From positions 64,421,669 to 64,485,668 of the forward strand of contig NC_133650.1 of the NCBI RefSeq assembly GCF_009905375.1: a stretch of 64,000 nt of DNA. Direction: 5' to 3'. Source of the DNA: Apium graveolens (taxonomy: Eukaryota > Streptophyta > Magnoliopsida > Apiales > Apiaceae). The notes under the pieces are model-generated. The model did no database searches. It was given only the letters and a program-made list of their open reading frames with translations, and was not told where the DNA came from. The position numbers and the translations under genes are program-made. This document shows positions 60,190 to 64,000 of this stretch, piece by piece. Numbering within the stretch: position 1 is the stretch's first letter; every line of letters starts with the position of its first letter.

Positions 60190-60590
60190 TTTAGGAATTA
60201 TCTTAATTTCCAAGAATTTTCCCTAATTGTTTGGAATTTTCCCTAAATTTTGGGATTTTTCCTTGCTTTTCTGGATTTTCCCCTTAATTCTGGAATTTTT
60301 CCTTGATTTTTCGGATTTTTTCCCTTAATTCTGGGATTTTTCCTTGATTTTCTGGATTTTTCCCTTAATTCTGGGATTTTTCCTTGATTTTCTGGATTTT
60401 TCCTTTATTTTCTGGATTTTTCCCCTTAATTCTGGGTTTTTTCCTTGATTTTATGGATTTTTCCCTTAATTTTGGGATTTTTCCTTAATTTTCTGGATTT
60501 TTTCCTTAATTCTGGGATTTTTCCTTGATTTTCTTGATTTTTCCCTTAATTCTGGGATTTTTCCTTTATTTTCCAGAATTTATTCCTCAT
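60190..60590. repeat. 40-bp minisatellite, about ten imperfect units
   Basis: Each unit combines GGGATTTTTCCTTGATTTTC with TGGATTTTTCCCTTAATTCT, so a 20-bp half-unit is also visible. The array is CT-rich on this strand. Plus-strand ORFs across it are runs of Phe and Leu and are unlikely to be real. Confidence 0.85.
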
Positions 60591-60852
60591 TTTCTCAAAA
60601 TATTTATTTTTTCAGAAAATATTTTAAGGAATTTCCATTTTTTTCTTCCTTTCCCTTTTCTTTTTCTTTCTTTTCTCTTTTTTTTATACCTGGTTCGACC
60701 AGGAATCCTGTTCGACCAGGATCCTGGTCGAATTAGCCATCATTTCGTCCTGGTCGACAGATTTTCGAGGAGGGGCATTTCGAGGAGGGGCATTTCGAGC
60801 AGGAATCCTGGTCAAATTTCGGCCAGGATTATCACCCTATTTTTTTTCTGTT

Positions 60853-61160
60853 GATCAGGATTATGCCCTTTTCGGTCAGGATATTTATTTTCTGACTGAA
60901 TTAGCCCACTTATTGTCTCTTGGTCGAGAGTTTTTTTGACCTAGATTATTCGACCAAAAACATAGTACTATTCTTGGTCGAATTGGGTCAGAAAAACAAT
61001 TTTATTCAGGATTCTGCCCTTTTCGGTCAGGATGTTTGTTTTCTGACCGAATTAGCCCATTTATTGTCTCATGGTCGAGAGTTTTTCGACCTAGATTATT
61101 CGACCAAAAACATAGTATTATTCCTGGTCGAATTGGGTCAGAAAAAACAATTTTATTTTG
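60853..61160. repeat. Tandem repeat, two units of about 150 bp
   Basis: Units from about 60853 and 61004 share TGCCCTTTTCGGTCAGGAT, GAATTAGCCCA, GGTCGAGAGTTTTT and ATTCGACCAAAAACATAGTA. A shorter GGTCGA-type motif is scattered from 60690. Composition differs from the flanks. Probably part of an element's untranslated region. Confidence 0.75.
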
Positions 61161-61516
61161 TCCCTATTTTCCTGGGCTTTTTCTCTTGGGCCAACCCATA
61201 ACTGTGCTTTCTAAACATTGGGTTTTTTTTTTATTTCTGGGCTTCCTTGGGCCTAAGACCTTTCTAGGCTTGCTTTTTAGGCCCAAAAAGATGTGTGTTC
61301 TCTGTCATGGGCCCTTACTTTAGGCTTTTCATTCCCCTAGGCCCAATAAAGTTTGGGTTGGCCCTTCTTTTTAAGCCCAAATTCCAGATTTTTCTAGAAT
61401 CTTCTATTTGTTTCTAGGATTTACTTGGATTTTTCCAAAATCTACTAGAACTTTCCAGAATATTCTTTTCTTGGGCCCCAATGAGCTTTTCTAGGCCCAA
61501 CTAGCCTTCTTTGTGC

Positions 61517-61524
61517 CTATATAA
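61517..61524 (+). promoter_or_regulatory. TATA box candidate upstream of the transposon ORF
   Basis: CTATATAA lies 134 bp before the ATG at 61658, followed by a CT-rich leader, a usual plant promoter layout. Activity is unknown. Confidence 0.45.
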
Positions 61525-61657
61525 CAGTGGGATGGGAGAGTGAAATCATCACACCTCTCATTTCATTTCTCATTTCTCTTCCCAAATACTCTCCTCTCTT
61601 CTCAACTTAGAGTTTTTCCTCCCTTCCAAGGTTTCAAGGTTCCATCAACCTCCATCA

Positions 61658-62171
61658 ATGGCTGATAAGAATTCCGAGAGAGCGGCCAAGATAGCCTCGG
61701 CTTCAAAACGAGGTAAGGATGCCGAAATCCGCTCTTCTTATATGTCTTTGATAGATATGATTAATACTAGGGGGGACGAATATCCCTTCACTGCACAACT
61801 CGACTATTTTAATCATTGCAACACATGGCACAATATAGATTACGATAAGTTAAATGCACGTTATAATATTCGTCCTCCCTTTAGACTAGTTCCAGTTTTT
61901 GGTGGCGACCGTACTTGCCACTGGAAAGCCGATACTCTTTTTGTTTACACAGATGCCCTTGATGCTGGACTTCAGTTTCCTTTTCATCCCTTCATTCCTC
62001 ACCTCCTAGCTGATTTGAAAATTAACCCACGTCAGCTTCCTCCAAACGCCTGGAGGAACATTTTATGTTTCATGGTTTGTTGTCTTAGGGGAGGTTTTCC
62101 CTTATTTGTGGCTATTTTTAGGAAGATTTTCCAGTGTTATAACAGTTCTTCTAGTGTTTGTGGTTGGGTCT
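61658..62171 (+). pseudogene. Plant transposon-type ORF (PF04195-like), truncated by copia insertion
   Basis: The ATG at 61658 (MADKNSERAAKIAS) opens a frame with LQFPFHPFIPHLLADLKINP followed by QLPPNAWRNILCF. This Phe/His/Pro-rich block resembles the putative gypsy-type transposon domain (PF04195) of large plant retroelements. The copia LTR at 62172 cuts the ORF; the residues after about position 171 are LTR sequence read through to a stop at 62218. Function of the family is not established. It would belong to an element whose other half lies right of the window. Confidence 0.6.
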
Positions 62172-63505
62172 TGTTGTGCAAGACATGCATGTATCATAAA
62201 AAGACTAAGTCATATTGACAACCCTAAGATTAGTTGTATTGTAACCTTAATCTGTAATTCATACTTGTAACACTTAATGTCTGTAAAATGTAAATGGAGC
62301 AGACTGGAGCATTTTTCTCTAAACAGTGTCAAGCCTAAGAATTCTATCTGGAAGAAGATCAAGAAGATCATGCCTCAGAAGAATTATGAAGAAGCTTGGA
62401 GTTGAATAAATATGTTTAGTGTAAAACATTCTAAGTCAAGATCTCTACAAGTCACATAATTAGTGTTATAGAGAAATCATTCGAGAACTTCAGAATGACT
62501 TATCGAGAAGTCATTTAAACTCCATAGAGTACCGATGGATGAGTAACATCTACCCGACGGATGAGCAATATCTACTCGACGGATGAGGAATGTTTACTCG
62601 ACGGATAAGCCATCACTACTCAATGGATAAGCAACATCCACCGGGTGTAGAGAACTCAGGAATTATCTGTCGAGAACTCAGAGATATCAACAAGTATACA
62701 TTCATTAGAGAACTCTGAGTTATCGATAAGCCAAAGTCTATTAGAGAACTCTGAGTTATCGATAAACCAAAATTCACTAGAGAACTCAGAGTTGTCGATA
62801 AGTCTAGGCAATAATGAAGTTTCAGAGATATCAACAAGTCAACATGCATATTGAGATGTCGAGTTCTCTACAGCTTAACTGAAGATCTCGAAGTGAAGAA
62901 ATTTCTCTAAGTACAGAATTACAGAACAGTTTAATATCCAATGTTGCAAATCAACAAACAATTCACACAACTGAATTGACAAGTCTACAAAAAGTAACTT
63001 GAGAGATGTGCAAGATCAATGGAAAAGATTAAATGACAGAGGAGATTAAAGTAATCACGGGAAGCTAAAGATATGCTAAGCCAGAAATGGAAGATTTGCT
63101 TTTCTATAAATAGAAATGACAAGTGACAGTTTAGAAAACTAATAGCATATTTATTATCCACCATGTAAACCAGCAGTTAACTGAGTTATAAAGTTAACAC
63201 TGGTCCTCTAGTTAACAAGGAGAACAAAAAGAATAGAAAAATTTGTGTGTTCTCTCTCAAGAAAGAAGCTAAGTTCTAAAACAAGAACTTAGAGATTTTG
63301 TAGCAAAACACTGCTTGATTTTTAATATAAAATTAAGTGAGTTTTGAAGATCTTTGTTTTACATATTTGCATAGCTATTTATGTTTAACATCCATTCTAC
63401 TAAATCATAAACAACAACCAACTGCTAAAGCCTAAGTCGAACGAAAATCAAACATTTAAGCCAAAACACATTCACCCCCCCTCTGTGTTGTATTCATATC
63501 TAACA
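62172..63505 (+). repeat. 5' LTR of the right-hand copia element (1334 bp)
   Basis: It runs from TGTTGTGCAA to ATATCTAACA. It contains four or five CGACGGATGA-type motifs (62525-62620) in units of about 24 bp, and three units of about 38 bp with GAGAACTCTGAGTTATCGAT (62690-62810). Confidence 0.9.
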
Positions 63506-63507
63506 AG

Positions 63508-63519
63508 TGGTATCAGAGC
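63508..63519 (+). other. Primer binding site (tRNA-Met type)
   Basis: TGGTATCAGAGC two bases after the LTR. Confidence 0.92.
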
Positions 63520-63554
63520 AAAATCTGAAAGTAAACAGATTAGATCTTGGAAAA

Positions 63555-64000
63555 ATGAATACACAGAAAATCAGTAGTATCAAGATTCCTCCCTTTGATA
63601 AGGCCAATTACACTTTATGAAAAAAGAAAATGTTGCTGTTTATAAGAATGGCCAATCATCTCTATATTGGTATCCTCAAGAATGGGCCCTTCACTCCTGT
63701 AGTTAGAGTTGAGGAAACCACAGATGGAGATATGGTTATTCTAGCTCATTATGCTCCCAAGGATCCTTCTGAGTATACTGAACCTGAAAGAGAGAAAGTT
63801 TCCCTAGACAGTTCTTTGCAACTGATACTAATTGAGTCACTTGACAATGTAATGTATAATAACATTGTCAACTGTGACACTGCTAAACAGATCTAGGAAA
63901 AGATTGAAATACTTTGTGAAGGAACTGAGGAGGTTAGGTCAAATCAAAGAAGGATATTGATTTCTCAGTATGAGGGTTTTATGGCTAAACCAAAGGAGGG
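63555..64000 (+). pseudogene. Copia gag, N-terminal part, with stops
   Basis: It starts MNTQKISSIKIPPFDKANYT at 63555, the usual copia gag opening. TGA at 63618-63620 and TAG at 63894-63896 are both in frame, each where copia gag usually has Trp (NYTLW-type and QIWE-type contexts). The frame otherwise continues to the window edge with CEGTEEVRSNQRRIL. Not functional. Confidence 0.88.

Larger units (their letters stand above)
62172..64000 (+). mobile_element. Ty1/copia element (SIRE-type LTR), 5' part, runs off right edge
   Basis: LTR, primer site and the beginning of gag are visible. LTR start TGTTGTGCAA resembles that of the large copia element but the rest is diverged, so this is a separate family. 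The left target duplication would be 62167-62171 (GGTCT); its partner is outside the window. Confidence 0.9.

Noticed and set aside
60525..61323. ORFs of about 95-110 residues across the minisatellite and GGTCGA repeats
   Set aside because: Their composition follows the repeat units, frames overlap each other, and no domain is visible.

Overview
The window is plant nuclear DNA, from a eudicot and perhaps an asterid, although the sequence alone does not fix the species. The evidence is AT-rich DNA packed with plant-type LTR retrotransposons (Ty3/gypsy and Ty1/copia), Helitrons, hAT- and CACTA-type DNA transposon ends, an endogenous pararetrovirus (Caulimoviridae type) and one plant BAHD acyltransferase. 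There are no operons, ribosome binding sites or CRISPR arrays, and I see no tRNA or rRNA gene. Apart from the BAHD locus, every coding region I can recognise comes from a mobile element or a virus, and almost all are broken.

Layout, left to right. 1-5430: minus-strand Ty3/gypsy element (Tekay-like) running off the left edge, with a 2.5-kb 5' LTR. 5431-8468: 3' part of a plus-strand Ty3/gypsy element (Athila/Tat type) ending in a complete LTR. 8469-9810: 5' LTR and gag of another minus-strand Ty3/gypsy element. These three look nested. 10245-10610: a hAT-type MITE with a perfect 8-bp target duplication. 11145-12974 and 40279-47278: one nearly complete minus-strand endogenous pararetrovirus (about 8.8 kb), cut in two by a 27.3-kb copia insertion. 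12975-40278: that copia element (SIRE/Maximus-like, plus strand) with gag, pol and a very long extra ORF after pol. The extra ORF is itself split by a 14.2-kb minus-strand Tekay-like element (23562-37715) with 4.3-kb LTRs and a perfect TSD. 47279-47972: an inverted second copy of the pararetroviral promoter and leader. 48308-50312 and 50325-50827: two non-autonomous Helitrons, tail to tail. 51030-55799: a young minus-strand copia element with a perfect TSD. 55888-57213: the BAHD gene, with two C-terminal lesions. 58210 onward: a CACTA end, tandem repeats, a 40-bp minisatellite and a truncated plant transposon ORF. 62172-64000: a third copia element (plus strand) running off the right edge.

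The insertions give a relative history. The pararetrovirus was already integrated when the copia element (LTRs about 3% diverged) entered its last ORF. The Tekay-like element (LTRs almost identical over 4.3 kb) then entered that copia element. Its interior is degenerate although its LTRs are new, so it probably moved using proteins from another copy. Recurrent TGG-to-stop and CAG-to-TAG changes in several elements, and in the BAHD gene, fit decay by cytosine deamination.
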